NCBI RefSeq assembly: GCF_003611275.1
Contig: NZ_CP020694.1
Location: 1,302,001 to 1,366,000 of the forward strand
DNA: 64,000 nucleotides
Origin: Sulfitobacter sp. D7
GTDB taxonomy: Bacteria; Pseudomonadota; Alphaproteobacteria; Rhodobacterales; Rhodobacteraceae
Direction of reading: 5' to 3'
A program made the translations under genes and the position numbers. Of the stretch, positions 29,840-37,213 are shown in pieces (within the stretch, counting starts at the first letter, position 1; each line of letters starts with the position of its first letter). Below the pieces are notes generated by a model. The model saw only the letters and a program-made list of their open reading frames with translations, was not told where the DNA came from and did no database searches.

Positions 29840-30013
29840 GCCCGCGCGGTTCACTGCGGCCATGATTTCTTCGGCGATTTCGCGGGCTTCCTCGGGCGTG
29901 AAATCCATCGGAATTTCAACGCCGTCCCCTTCGACAAAAAGGCGGACCATGCCTTTGTCGGTCGGGCCGATTTGCAGGTTTGCTTCGATATCGCGTTCGG
30001 TGTCGATGCCCAT
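29825..30013 (-). CDS. Small conserved acidic protein (DUF6324-like)
   Basis: A 62-residue protein, MGIDTERDIEANLQIGPTD at the N-terminus and a helix MDFTPEEAREIAEEIMAAV near the C-terminus, ending in a basic GKKGR. It looks cytoplasmic and folded as a short beta-sheet plus helix. I believe it belongs to a small roseobacter family (DUF6324 by memory, not checked). A GGAGGC site lies upstream of the ATG. The function is unknown. Confidence 0.7.
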   Translation of the reverse strand: MGIDTERDIEANLQIGPTDKGMVRLFVEGDGVEIPMDFTPEEAREIAEEIMAAVNRAGKKGR

Positions 30014-30375
30014 GGGAGCCTCCGGTTTGGTGGGGCTTATCGCTAGCGCGGCGTGGCAGAAAAGGCAAGGGATCTTGCGGTGTTGCGGGGCTTTGGGGAC
30101 CGGGATTCGGCAAGGTGCGGATGCCGGCGGGAAACGCTGACCTTCTATGCGGCGCGTGGTGGGCTACAATGCCGTTTTCTGGCACACCTCTGAGCCGAGC
30201 GGACTGAAGAAGGCGAGGTTTAAGGGCAGGGGCGCAAGAACCAATGGCCAGCCGCCGAAGTTTCCCCCGGAAAAGGTGACGCTCGGGATGACGCGAAAAT
30301 TCTGCCCAAAACCGACCATTCTTCTGTCCCTGAGGTCTTGCATTCCTCTGCCACGGGCGCTAAATCCGCCCCAGT
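30014..30375. other. Non-coding region before tRNA-His
   Basis: About 360 bases with no convincing gene. Short frames here lack ribosome sites and family features. Its left end carries the start signals of the small reverse gene and its right end the tRNA promoter at 30338-30366. I see no other structure. Confidence 0.5.
30338..30366 (+). promoter_or_regulatory. Promoter of tRNA-His
   Basis: TTGCAT (-35), exactly 17 bases, TAAATC (-10), predicting a start about 3 bases before the tRNA. The -10 ends in C, not T, at position -7; promoters of this type are the ones CarD assists in related bacteria, and carD is in this window. Confidence 0.6.
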
Positions 30376-30452
30376 GCCGCCTTAGCTCAGTTGGTTAGAG
30401 CGCTTGATTGTGGATCAAGAGGTCCCTGGTTCGAGACCAGGAGGTGGTACCA
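30376..30452 (+). tRNA. tRNA-His (GTG anticodon)
   Basis: A 77-nt cloverleaf: acceptor GCCGCCT / AGGTGGT, D-arm TAGCTCAGTTGGTTAGAGC, anticodon stem-loop CTTGATTGTGGATCAAG with GTG, T-arm CCTGGTTCGAGACCAGG and an encoded CCA. The base before position 1 is T, so no G-1 is encoded; the discriminator is A73 and the first pair is G1-U72. These are the known features of alphaproteobacterial tRNA-His, which is read by a divergent HisRS. Confidence 0.96.
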
Positions 30453-30577
30453 TCCCCCCCTTTAGTACATCGGTCACTCTTTCCAGCGAGGCTGGCACCT
30501 GTCCGCGAGGGCTGGCCGCGCGGTGCCGCACCAGCGTTTCCGCCCTAATCCATAGTTAATTTTAGCTTTTTCTGGAA

Positions 30578-30621
30578 CGTTAATTCGCAGCTTTCGTTGT
30601 AACCACAGCAATTAACGAAAG
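30578..30621 (+). promoter_or_regulatory. Two alternative hairpins in the leader of the PRC-barrel gene
   Basis: CGTTAATT (30578-30585) can pair with AATTAACG (30610-30617), or CTTTCGTT (30591-30598) with AACGAAAG (30614-30621). The two helices exclude each other and end at the ribosome binding site AGAGGAGAG. This could control translation or be chance. Confidence 0.35.
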
Positions 30622-30632
30622 AGGAGAGAGAC

Positions 30633-31088
30633 ATGAAAACGCTCACAGCCAGCACCCTTGCCCTAACAATCGCAGGCACCGCCGCTTTCGCAGAGGCCCA
30701 TATGGTCGACCATTCCAACCTCGACAGTGTGGCGATGAACGAGATGCGCGGCGATCTGATCCGCTCGCGGGATATCACCGGTGGAGAGATCTTCACCATC
30801 AACGAAGCCGGCGACGAATGGAGCCCCAACACGGCATATGCCGAAATCGGCACCGACTGGAACGAGATCGGTGAGATCGAAGACATCGTTCTGTCCAAAA
30901 ACGGCCAAATGGTCGGTATCGTGGCCGAAGTCGGTGGTTTCCTCGATATTGGTGACAAACATGTCATGATTTCCACGCCCGACGTGAACCTCGTGGCGGT
31001 CGACGACCAAACCTATGCCTATGTCACCCGCCTGAGCGAAGAAGAACTGGAAGCGCTGCCCAGCGTTGACGAAGGTTTCTGGGACTAA
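30633..31088 (+). CDS. Exported PRC-barrel domain protein
   Basis: A 151-residue protein with a signal peptide MKTLTASTLALTIAGTAAFA (cleavage near 21). The mature part is acidic and holds a PRC-barrel-like fold (MRGDLIRSRDITGG..., EIGEIEDIVLSKNGQMVGIVAEVGGFLDIGDKHVMI broken across residues 40-115). PRC barrels bind proteins or small ligands; the exported form is common in alphaproteobacteria and of unknown role. A strong AGAGGAGAGAG lies before the ATG and an intrinsic terminator follows, so it is monocistronic and probably well expressed. Confidence 0.85.
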   Translation: MKTLTASTLALTIAGTAAFAEAHMVDHSNLDSVAMNEMRGDLIRSRDITGGEIFTINEAGDEWSPNTAYAEIGTDWNEIGEIEDIVLSKNGQMVGIVAEVGGFLDIGDKHVMISTPDVNLVAVDDQTYAYVTRLSEEELEALPSVDEGFWD

Positions 31089-31123
31089 TCTGAACGGTTA
31101 ACTCTTTGCCGAAAGAGTTTTGA

Positions 31124-31157
31124 CCCCGGCGTGGCGCCGTCCACGCCGGGGTTTTTT
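31124..31157 (+). terminator. Terminator of the PRC-barrel gene
   Basis: CCCCGGCGTGG / CCACGCCGGGG, 11-bp perfect stem with loop CGCCGT, followed by six T. A smaller hairpin AACTCTTT-GCCG-AAAGAGTT precedes it (31100-31119). Confidence 0.93.
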
Positions 31158-31168
31158 CATGGATGGCG

Positions 31169-31651
31169 TTAGCCCAACTTCATCACGATGCAGGTGGTTG
31201 AGCCGGTGGCATAGAGTTTGCCATCCTCGACCCCGCGTATTTCACCATGCGCCACACCGGTGGAGCGGCCTACGTGATCGGTCACGCCGATGCAGTCGAT
31301 CTCCATCCCCAAGGGCAGGCCCCGCAGGATATTAATCTTGTATTCCAAAGTGGTATAGACCGAGCCGCGCGGCACTTTCGTCATCACCGCGCAGGCCATC
31401 GCCGAATCGAGCAGCGTGCCGTACCAGCCGCCATGCACCGTGCCCATCGGGTTGGTCATGGCGAAGCTCGGCGCGCCGCGAAAGATGATGCGGCCCTCTT
31501 CGACCGAATGCAGCGCATAGCCCATGGTTTGGCCGATGGGCGGGCCGGGGTTGGTGCCGTCGAGGATGGCCTGCATGAACTCCAGCCCCGACAGTTTCAG
31601 GGCCTCGGATTGGGACAAAAGGTCAGCAGGGCTTTGGGCGATGCGGGGCAT
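31169..31651 (-). CDS. PaaI-family hotdog thioesterase
   Basis: A 160-residue acyl-CoA thioesterase of the hotdog fold. The signature MGTVHGGWYGTLLDSAMACAV (split here: HGGWYGTLLDSA, near residue 74) contains the helix and the His/Gly/Asp positions used for catalysis. The C-terminal strand VAHGEIRGVEDGKLYATGST is also typical. The start at 31651 has GGAGAAG upstream; the frame is open 19 codons further but that part overlaps no good site. The substrate, perhaps aromatic or medium-chain acyl-CoA, is not known. It is on the same strand as metF, 81 bases downstream of its stop. Confidence 0.85.
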   Translation of the reverse strand: MPRIAQSPADLLSQSEALKLSGLEFMQAILDGTNPGPPIGQTMGYALHSVEEGRIIFRGAPSFAMTNPMGTVHGGWYGTLLDSAMACAVMTKVPRGSVYTTLEYKINILRGLPLGMEIDCIGVTDHVGRSTGVAHGEIRGVEDGKLYATGSTTCIVMKLG

Positions 31652-31732
31652 GGTCTTCTCCGGCAGATGAATTTCGCCGGAGGATACGCCCGAGGGGGGC
31701 AGGGGCAAGCCCCTGCGCCCGAGGTGCCAAGT

Positions 31733-32599
31733 TTACGCGACGTCCGACAGATCAACCTGCGGTGTCACACCGATGGCGCGGCAAACATCGCGGGTCAGTT
31801 CGGCGCGGTTGAGCGTGTAGAAATGCAGTGCGTCCACGCCCTCGTCGATCAATTCGCTGCACAGTTCGGTGCACATGGCTTGGGCCAGCAGGTCATGACG
31901 GTCATCGCGGATCGCCGCTTCATAGGCTTGGTCGACCCATTCCGGGATGGGCGTGCCACATTTGACGGCGAATTTGCGGGCTGAGGTCCAATTCACCACT
32001 GGCAGGATGCCCGGCGTGATCGGTTTGTCAATGCCTGCTTTGACGCAGGCGTCGCGGAAGCGCAGAAAGGTATCGGCTTCAAAGAAGAACTGGGTCAAGG
32101 CCTCATCCGCGCCCGCGTCGAACTTGCGTTTCAGCCAATCGATATTGGCCTGCTGGTCGGCCGCTTCGGGGTGCGGGTCGGGGTAGGCGCCCACTCGGAT
32201 GGTGAATTTGCCGGTTTTCGCCAGCGCCTCGATTAACTCGCAGCTATCGGCAAAACCTTCGGGGTGGGGCGCGAATTTGTCGGTGCCCGCCTGCGGATCG
32301 CCGCGCAGGGCGACGATGTCTTTGATGCCCGCTTCGGCGAATTTATCGGCGACTTCCATGGTTTCCGCGCGGCTGGCCCCCACGCAGGTCAGGTGCCCGG
32401 CGACAGGCAGACCGGAGGTACGGTGCAGCACATGGGCCGAATCATGGGTCAGATCCCGGGTCGTGCCACCCGCGCCATAGGTGACCGAGAAGAAACGCGG
32501 CGCCAGTGGGGCCAGCGCCTGAGCTGCATCCCACAGTTTGAACGCCGCGCCGACGGTGCGGGGCGGGAAGACTTCGAAGGAAACGGCAGGCGTGGTCAT
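31733..32599 (-). CDS. metF: 5,10-methylenetetrahydrofolate reductase
   Basis: A 288-residue flavoenzyme that makes 5-methyl-THF for methionine synthesis. Typical segments are VSFEVFPPRT at the N-terminus, FFSVTYGAGGTTRD near residue 36, LTCVGASR, DIVALRGDPQ near residue 93, GAYPDPHPEA near residue 137 and TQFFFEADTFLRF. It is divergent from metR with an 85-bp intergenic region that includes a 9-bp dyad. Its methylene-THF substrate can also come from the SoxBDAG reaction encoded in the window. Confidence 0.95.
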   Translation of the reverse strand: MTTPAVSFEVFPPRTVGAAFKLWDAAQALAPLAPRFFSVTYGAGGTTRDLTHDSAHVLHRTSGLPVAGHLTCVGASRAETMEVADKFAEAGIKDIVALRGDPQAGTDKFAPHPEGFADSCELIEALAKTGKFTIRVGAYPDPHPEAADQQANIDWLKRKFDAGADEALTQFFFEADTFLRFRDACVKAGIDKPITPGILPVVNWTSARKFAVKCGTPIPEWVDQAYEAAIRDDRHDLLAQAMCTELCSELIDEGVDALHFYTLNRAELTRDVCRAIGVTPQVDLSDVA

Positions 32600-32627
32600 T
32601 GAGAGATCCTTTTGGCGGTTTCACGTC

Positions 32628-32655
32628 TTGTCTCACATCTAGCCTTGTGAGACAA
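32628..32655. promoter_or_regulatory. Inverted repeat between metF and metR
   Basis: TTGTCTCAC - 10 bases - GTGAGACAA, a perfect 9-bp inverted repeat in the shared promoter region. It is a probable operator for a methionine regulator, perhaps MetR or another sensor of methionine-cycle metabolites. Confidence 0.6.
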
Positions 32656-32693
32656 ACTCATAACATTCATCTTGAACATGAGTAATGCCTCAC

Positions 32694-33599
32694 ATGCACA
32701 TTGAGTTCCGTCACCTGCGCACAATCAAGGCCATTCACGAGGCGGGCGGGCTGGCCCGCGCGGCGGATCAGATGAATATCACGCAATCGGCGTTAAGTCA
32801 TCAGGTGAAGGGCTTGGAGGATCAGGCCGGGGTTGAGTTGTTTGTCCGGCGCTCAAAACCGTTGAAGCTTTCGCCCGCCGGGCAGAGGTTGTTGAAACTG
32901 GCGCAGCAGGTATTGCCACAGGTCGAAGCCTTGCAAGATGAATTTTCGGGGCTGCGGGCAGGCAGCACGGGGCGGATGCATATTGCCATTGAATGCCACG
33001 CCTGTTTCGAGTGGCTTTTCCCGGTGTTGGAGCAGTTCCGGCGGCATTGGCAGGATGTTGATGTCGATATCCGCCCCGGTCTGGCATTTGACGCGCTGCC
33101 CGCTCTGCTGCGCGAAGAGGTTGATCTGGTGGTGTCATCGGATCCCGAAGAACTGCCGGGGGTCGAGTTTGTCGAACTCTTTGATTACAATCCGGTTTTC
33201 GTGGCATCGCAAAGCCACTCTCTGGCCGAGAAACCCTTTGTCGAGGCGGCTGATTTTCGCGGTGAGACGCTCATTACCTATCCGGTGGAACGGACGCGAC
33301 TGGATGTGTTCAGCCAGTTGTTGATCCCCGCCAAGGTCGAGCCTGCGGCGATCCGACAGGTCGAGCTAACGGCAGTGATCTTGCTGCTGGTGGCGTCCAA
33401 TCGCGGGGTGTCGGTCCTGCCCGATTGGGTGGTGCGCGAGGTGAAATATTCGTCGGATTACGTCACGCGGCCTTTGACGGCACAGGGCATAACGCGGCGG
33501 CTTTATGCGGCGGTGCGCAAGGATGATCTGGGCAAACCGTTTATGGATGAGTTGTTGAAACTGGCCGGGCAAGAGGCGCGGAAGTTGCAGCGGGCCTAG
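32694..33599 (+). CDS. metR: LysR-family regulator, MetR-like
   Basis: A 301-residue LysR-type activator. The winged helix-turn-helix (AIHEAGGLARAADQMNITQSALSHQVKGLE) is at residues 14-43. The effector domain matches MetR, with HIAIECHACFEWLFPVLEQF, DLVVSSDPEELPG and TYPVERTRLDVFSQLL in the same order as E. coli MetR. It lies divergent to metF, the usual MetR target. The start could also be ATG 32685, three codons earlier; alignment with MetR favours 32694. MetR responds to homocysteine in known systems. Confidence 0.88.
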   Translation: MHIEFRHLRTIKAIHEAGGLARAADQMNITQSALSHQVKGLEDQAGVELFVRRSKPLKLSPAGQRLLKLAQQVLPQVEALQDEFSGLRAGSTGRMHIAIECHACFEWLFPVLEQFRRHWQDVDVDIRPGLAFDALPALLREEVDLVVSSDPEELPGVEFVELFDYNPVFVASQSHSLAEKPFVEAADFRGETLITYPVERTRLDVFSQLLIPAKVEPAAIRQVELTAVILLLVASNRGVSVLPDWVVREVKYSSDYVTRPLTAQGITRRLYAAVRKDDLGKPFMDELLKLAGQEARKLQRA

Positions 33600-33637
33600 G
33601 CGGCGTTCTGAGGGGCAGCACCCAGCCCCACCAAATC

Positions 33638-33705
33638 GCCTACCCGTCTGGGCGGGCAGGCGATGGCCCGGCGCCTGCGGCTTGATTCCGGGCCAAAGGT
33701 AGGCG
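33638..33705. terminator. GC-rich hairpins between convergent metR and MDR genes
   Basis: Two imperfect hairpins: CGCCTACCCG with CGGGCAGGCG, and TGGCCCGG with CCGGGCCA. They lie between converging genes and may terminate both, though no T-run is present. Confidence 0.35.
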
Positions 33706-33711
33706 CAAGGC

Positions 33712-34752
33712 TTACTTCACCTTAACGATTGCCTTGCCAGTGTTGCCGCCATTCAGCATGTCGATGAACGCCTGCGGCGCATTCTCCAGCCCCTCGGTGA
33801 TGTCCTCTTTCACTTTTACACGTCCATCCGCGACCATCGGGGCCACCTCGCGGTGGAACTCCGGCATGCGGTTCCAGTGGTTCGAGATGATAAAGCCGCG
33901 CACGGTGAGGAAGTTCACCAAAATCGTCCGCCACAGCCGCGGCGCGGTGAGGCCAGCGCCCTCCGCGTCGGCACCAAGCCCGCCCGCGTTGTACCACGCG
34001 ATCATGCCGCAAAGCGGGATACGGCCATGCGGGTTCATCAGCGGCAGTACCGCATCCAGCACTTTGCCGCCGACGTTTTCGTAATAGATATCAATGCCAT
34101 CCGGCGCGGCCTCTTTCAACGCGGCGCGCAGGGATTTGGCGTCGTCATAGGCGCGGTGGTCAAGACAGACGTCAAAGCCGAAGTCGCGCGTGGCGATCTC
34201 GCATTTCTCGGCCCCGCCCGCGATGCCGACGGTGCGCAGCCCTTTGGCCTTGGCCAACTGCCCCACCATCGACCCGACAGGCCCCGTGGCGGCCGCGACG
34301 ACAAGCGTTTCACCCTCTTTCGGCTGGCCGATTTCGTTCAGCCCGTACCAACCGGTCAATCCGGGCATCCCCAGCACACCAAGCGAGGCGGTGATCGGCA
34401 CGGCTTCGGCATCGACCTTTTGACACTGCTTGGCCGGGGCAACGCCGTGGGTCGCCCATCCAAAGGCACCAAAGGCAAAATCGCCAACGTTAAAGCTCGG
34501 ATCATTGGAGGCGATCACCTTGCCGACGCTGCCGCCCTCCATGAGCCCGCCAATAGGCACGGGCTGCGCGTAGGATTTCGCATCATCCATGCGGCCCCGC
34601 ATATAGGGATCAAGCGACATGTAGTGCACTTCGACCAAGATTTCCCCGTCGCCCGGCTGGGGCATATCCGCGCTCTCTAGACGGAAGTTCTCAGGCGTGG
34701 GCGCGCCGTCAGGGCGGCTGGCGAGGACGATTTTTTGCATCTGGTCGGACAT
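33712..34752 (-). CDS. NADP-dependent oxidoreductase, MDR superfamily (CurA/YncB-like)
   Basis: A 346-residue zinc-independent medium-chain reductase. Seen are the N-terminal GroES-like domain (LVEVHYMSLDPYMRGRM near residue 45), the cofactor loop LVVAAATGPVGSMVGQLAKAKG near residue 155 and DIYYENVGGKVLDAVLPLMN. These are typical of the leukotriene B4 dehydrogenase/CurA branch that reduces enal or enone double bonds. The start at 34752 has GAAGGA upstream; 14 further codons are open. It stands alone between metR and the inositol phosphatase-like gene. Substrate unknown. Confidence 0.88.
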   Translation of the reverse strand: MSDQMQKIVLASRPDGAPTPENFRLESADMPQPGDGEILVEVHYMSLDPYMRGRMDDAKSYAQPVPIGGLMEGGSVGKVIASNDPSFNVGDFAFGAFGWATHGVAPAKQCQKVDAEAVPITASLGVLGMPGLTGWYGLNEIGQPKEGETLVVAAATGPVGSMVGQLAKAKGLRTVGIAGGAEKCEIATRDFGFDVCLDHRAYDDAKSLRAALKEAAPDGIDIYYENVGGKVLDAVLPLMNPHGRIPLCGMIAWYNAGGLGADAEGAGLTAPRLWRTILVNFLTVRGFIISNHWNRMPEFHREVAPMVADGRVKVKEDITEGLENAPQAFIDMLNGGNTGKAIVKVK

Positions 34753-34918
34753 GGGATTTCCTTCGGGCTGATTGCTTTGGGTCCAAGGTGTCACCTTGTG
34801 CTTTTAAAACAACCCGCACGCTGCGTAAGAATGCCCCAGCGGCCTAGGTTTCTGCCCCCTTGGCAATTGCGCTCTTGCGCCCTATACGTCCCGCCTTATC
34901 CATCAAAGGGCGCGAACA

Positions 34919-35704
34919 ATGATCGGTAGTGCGAATCTTAACATCATGATCAAAGCGGCACGCAAAGCGGGGCGTGCATTGGTCAAGGATTTCCGCGAGG
35001 TCGAGAACCTTCAGGTCTCGGTCAAAGGCGCGGGCGATTTCGTAACCAAAGCCGACATTGGCGCCGAGAAGATCATCAAAGACGACCTGATGGGCGCGCG
35101 CCCGACCTACGGCTGGCTGGCCGAAGAGGGCGGCGAGGAAGAGGGCCAAGACCCCACGCGCCGTTGGATCGTCGACCCGCTGGATGGCACGACCAACTTC
35201 TTGCACGGTCTGCCGCATTGGGCTGTCTCCATCGCGTTGGAGCATAAGGGCGAAATCGTTGCCGGGGTGGTTTTCGACCCCGCCAAGGATGAGATGTTCT
35301 TTGCCGAGAAGGGCACCGGCGCTTGGATGAACGAAGGCCGCCTGCGGGTGTCGGGCCGTCACCGGATGATCGAGTCGATCTTTGCCACGGGTCTGCCTTT
35401 CGGCGGTCGCGCCGACCTGCCCGAAACGCTCAAAGATCTGGGCCGACTTCTGCCCGTTTGCGCCGGTGTGCGCCGCTGGGGTGCGGCTTCGCTTGATCTG
35501 GCTTACGTCGCTTCGGGCCGCTACGATGGTTTCTGGGAACGCCGTTTGAAGCCGTGGGACGTGGCCGCAGGCATGTTAATCGTGAAAGAGGCCGGTGGCC
35601 TTGTCGAAGCGATCCGTCCCGAGCGCAATATCCTGCAGCACGGCGAGATTATCTGCTCCAACGAGCCGATCTATTCGACCTTCGCCAAAACGATCCGCGG
35701 CTGA
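34919..35704 (+). CDS. suhB: Inositol monophosphatase family protein
   Basis: A 261-residue magnesium-dependent phosphatase. Motifs are AEEGGEEEG near residue 64, WIVDPLDGTTNFLHGLPHWA (residues 83-102) and the C-terminal KPWDVAAGMLIVKEAGGLV. These hold the metal-binding Glu and Asp residues. SuhB-type proteins remove phosphate from inositol phosphates and in some bacteria also act in rRNA antitermination; nothing in the sequence decides between these. The ribosome site is weak. Its stop abuts that of the convergent small membrane gene with no gap. Confidence 0.9.
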   Translation: MIGSANLNIMIKAARKAGRALVKDFREVENLQVSVKGAGDFVTKADIGAEKIIKDDLMGARPTYGWLAEEGGEEEGQDPTRRWIVDPLDGTTNFLHGLPHWAVSIALEHKGEIVAGVVFDPAKDEMFFAEKGTGAWMNEGRLRVSGRHRMIESIFATGLPFGGRADLPETLKDLGRLLPVCAGVRRWGAASLDLAYVASGRYDGFWERRLKPWDVAAGMLIVKEAGGLVEAIRPERNILQHGEIICSNEPIYSTFAKTIRG

Positions 35705-35995
35705 TTATTCGATCGGGATCGTCTGGCGCAATTCGCCGGTCAACTGGTCAAAGATCAGGATTTCATCTGCGTCCGTCACCACCGCATACCAGCCGCGTCC
35801 TTGCGTAAATGCTTGGGCGCTGCTGCCATCGGGCAGGGAAATACTGCGCGGCATGGTCGGGCCTTGATCGCTCAGACGGGTGACAAGCACGAAGATCAGC
35901 ACTAGAACCCCGCCAATCATCACGACGGTCAAGACCGTCACCATCCGCCGCAGAAACCGCAGGTTCGCCGGTTCATCAGGGTTGTCCGTGTCCAT
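35705..35995 (-). CDS. Small single-pass membrane protein (DUF6476-like)
   Basis: A 96-residue protein with a short acidic N-terminus, a membrane segment (MVTVLTVVMIGGVLVLIFVLV, split as residues 18-38) and a C-terminal beta-rich domain of about 50 residues (GRGWYAVVTDADEILIFDQL). The domain is probably periplasmic. It resembles a roseobacter family I recall as DUF6476. Its ATG overlaps the divergent rluD ATG (CATG), so there is no intergenic space between them. Confidence 0.75.
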   Translation of the reverse strand: MDTDNPDEPANLRFLRRMVTVLTVVMIGGVLVLIFVLVTRLSDQGPTMPRSISLPDGSSAQAFTQGRGWYAVVTDADEILIFDQLTGELRQTIPIE

Positions 35996-37040
35996 GTCTC
36001 ACCGCCGCATTGATTTCATTCTGGGCGATAGCCCGCCCGCCCGTCTTGATAAGGCGCTGGCCCGCGATGTGCCAGAGGAAGCGAACCTGTCGCGCACGCG
36101 ATTGGGCCGGTTGATCGCCGACGGGGCCGTGACGCTGGACGGTGTCAAAGTCCAAGACCCCCGCGCCAAAGTGGCCGAAGGGCAGGTAGTGCAGATCACG
36201 GTCGAAGAAGCGGCGGAAAGCCACATCCTGCCCGAAGACATACCCCTGTCGGTGGTGTTCGAAGATGACGACCTGATCGTGATCGACAAACCAGCGGGCA
36301 TGGTGGTCCATCCCGCCCCGGGCTCGCCTTCCGGTACGCTGGTAAACGCATTGTTAGCACACTGTGGCGATGATCTCTCGGGCGTGGGCGGGATGAAGCG
36401 GCCCGGCATCGTGCACCGGATTGACAAGGACACCACGGGACTGCTGGTTGTCGCCAAATCCGACGCGGCGCATCACGGGCTGGCGGCGCAGTTCGAAAAA
36501 CATACGGTTGAGCGGTATTATCAAACCCTCGTCTACGGGGTGCCCGATGCCAATGACCCGCGTCTGCGCGGCGTCAAAGGCGCGTCCTTTGAGGCGGGGA
36601 ATATCCTGCGCATGACCACCCAGTTGGCGCGGCACAAGACCGACCGCCAGCGGCAGGCGGTGCTGTTCCAAGGCGGCCGCCACGCCGTAACCCGCGCCCG
36701 CACGGTTGAGCGTTTCGGCACGCCACCCGTTCTGGCGCTGCTGGAATGCTGGCTGGAAACGGGGCGCACGCACCAGATCCGCGTGCATATGTCTCACGCA
36801 GGCCACGGTTTGGTGGGGGATGCGACCTATGGCGGGCGGCGCAAGCTGGCCAAAGCGGCCTTGCCCGAGGCCACCGCCGACGCCATCCGCGCCTTCCCCC
36901 GCCAAGCGCTGCACGCCGCTGTTTTGGGGTTTGAGCATCCAGTGACGGGCGAAAGCCTGCGTTTCGAAGCGCCTTTGCCATCGGATATGGCAGCGCTGTT
37001 GCAATTGCTTCGTGAAGGGCCAGCAACCCCGTCGGCGTGA
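35994..37040 (+). CDS. rluD: 23S rRNA pseudouridine synthase, RluD-type
   Basis: A 348-residue RluA/RluC/RluD family enzyme. An S4 RNA-binding domain (RLDKALARDVPEEANLSRTR..., residues 15-70) precedes the catalytic core with GIVHRIDKDTTGLLVVAK (catalytic Asp near residue 143) and LETGRTHQIRVHMSHAGHG. Longest similarity is to RluD, which modifies helix 69 of 23S rRNA. The start is ATG 35994; the longer open frame lies inside the divergent gene. No Shine-Dalgarno can lie outside that gene, so the message may be leaderless or start inside it. Confidence 0.9.
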   Translation: MSHRRIDFILGDSPPARLDKALARDVPEEANLSRTRLGRLIADGAVTLDGVKVQDPRAKVAEGQVVQITVEEAAESHILPEDIPLSVVFEDDDLIVIDKPAGMVVHPAPGSPSGTLVNALLAHCGDDLSGVGGMKRPGIVHRIDKDTTGLLVVAKSDAAHHGLAAQFEKHTVERYYQTLVYGVPDANDPRLRGVKGASFEAGNILRMTTQLARHKTDRQRQAVLFQGGRHAVTRARTVERFGTPPVLALLECWLETGRTHQIRVHMSHAGHGLVGDATYGGRRKLAKAALPEATADAIRAFPRQALHAAVLGFEHPVTGESLRFEAPLPSDMAALLQLLREGPATPSA

Positions 37041-37129
37041 CCCCGCCACCTCAGGGAACCGCCCTAGGATTGGTTACGTTTTGTTCACAGAAGCTGTGCA
37101 ACCATGAACAAAAGCGTGAAGGCTTCTGT

Positions 37130-37159
37130 CTTGAAAGCACGAAGGGGGCCGCCCATATT
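37130..37159 (+). promoter_or_regulatory. Heat-shock (sigma-32) type promoter of rpoH
   Basis: CTTGAAA (37130-37136), 14 bases, then GCCCATAT/CCCATATT (37151-37159). This matches the sigma-32 consensus CTTGAAA and CCCCATnT with accepted spacing, 55 bases before the rpoH start, and suggests self-activation. Confidence 0.8.
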
Positions 37160-37213
37160 GCATGTTAAGCGAAATAACATAGGCCCCGATCAAACTGGGG
37201 AAAGGGACAAGAC

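Noticed and set aside
32600..32693. SAM-II riboswitch upstream of metF
   Set aside because: The short intergenic region has an inverted repeat suited to a DNA operator, not the SAM-II pseudoknot core.
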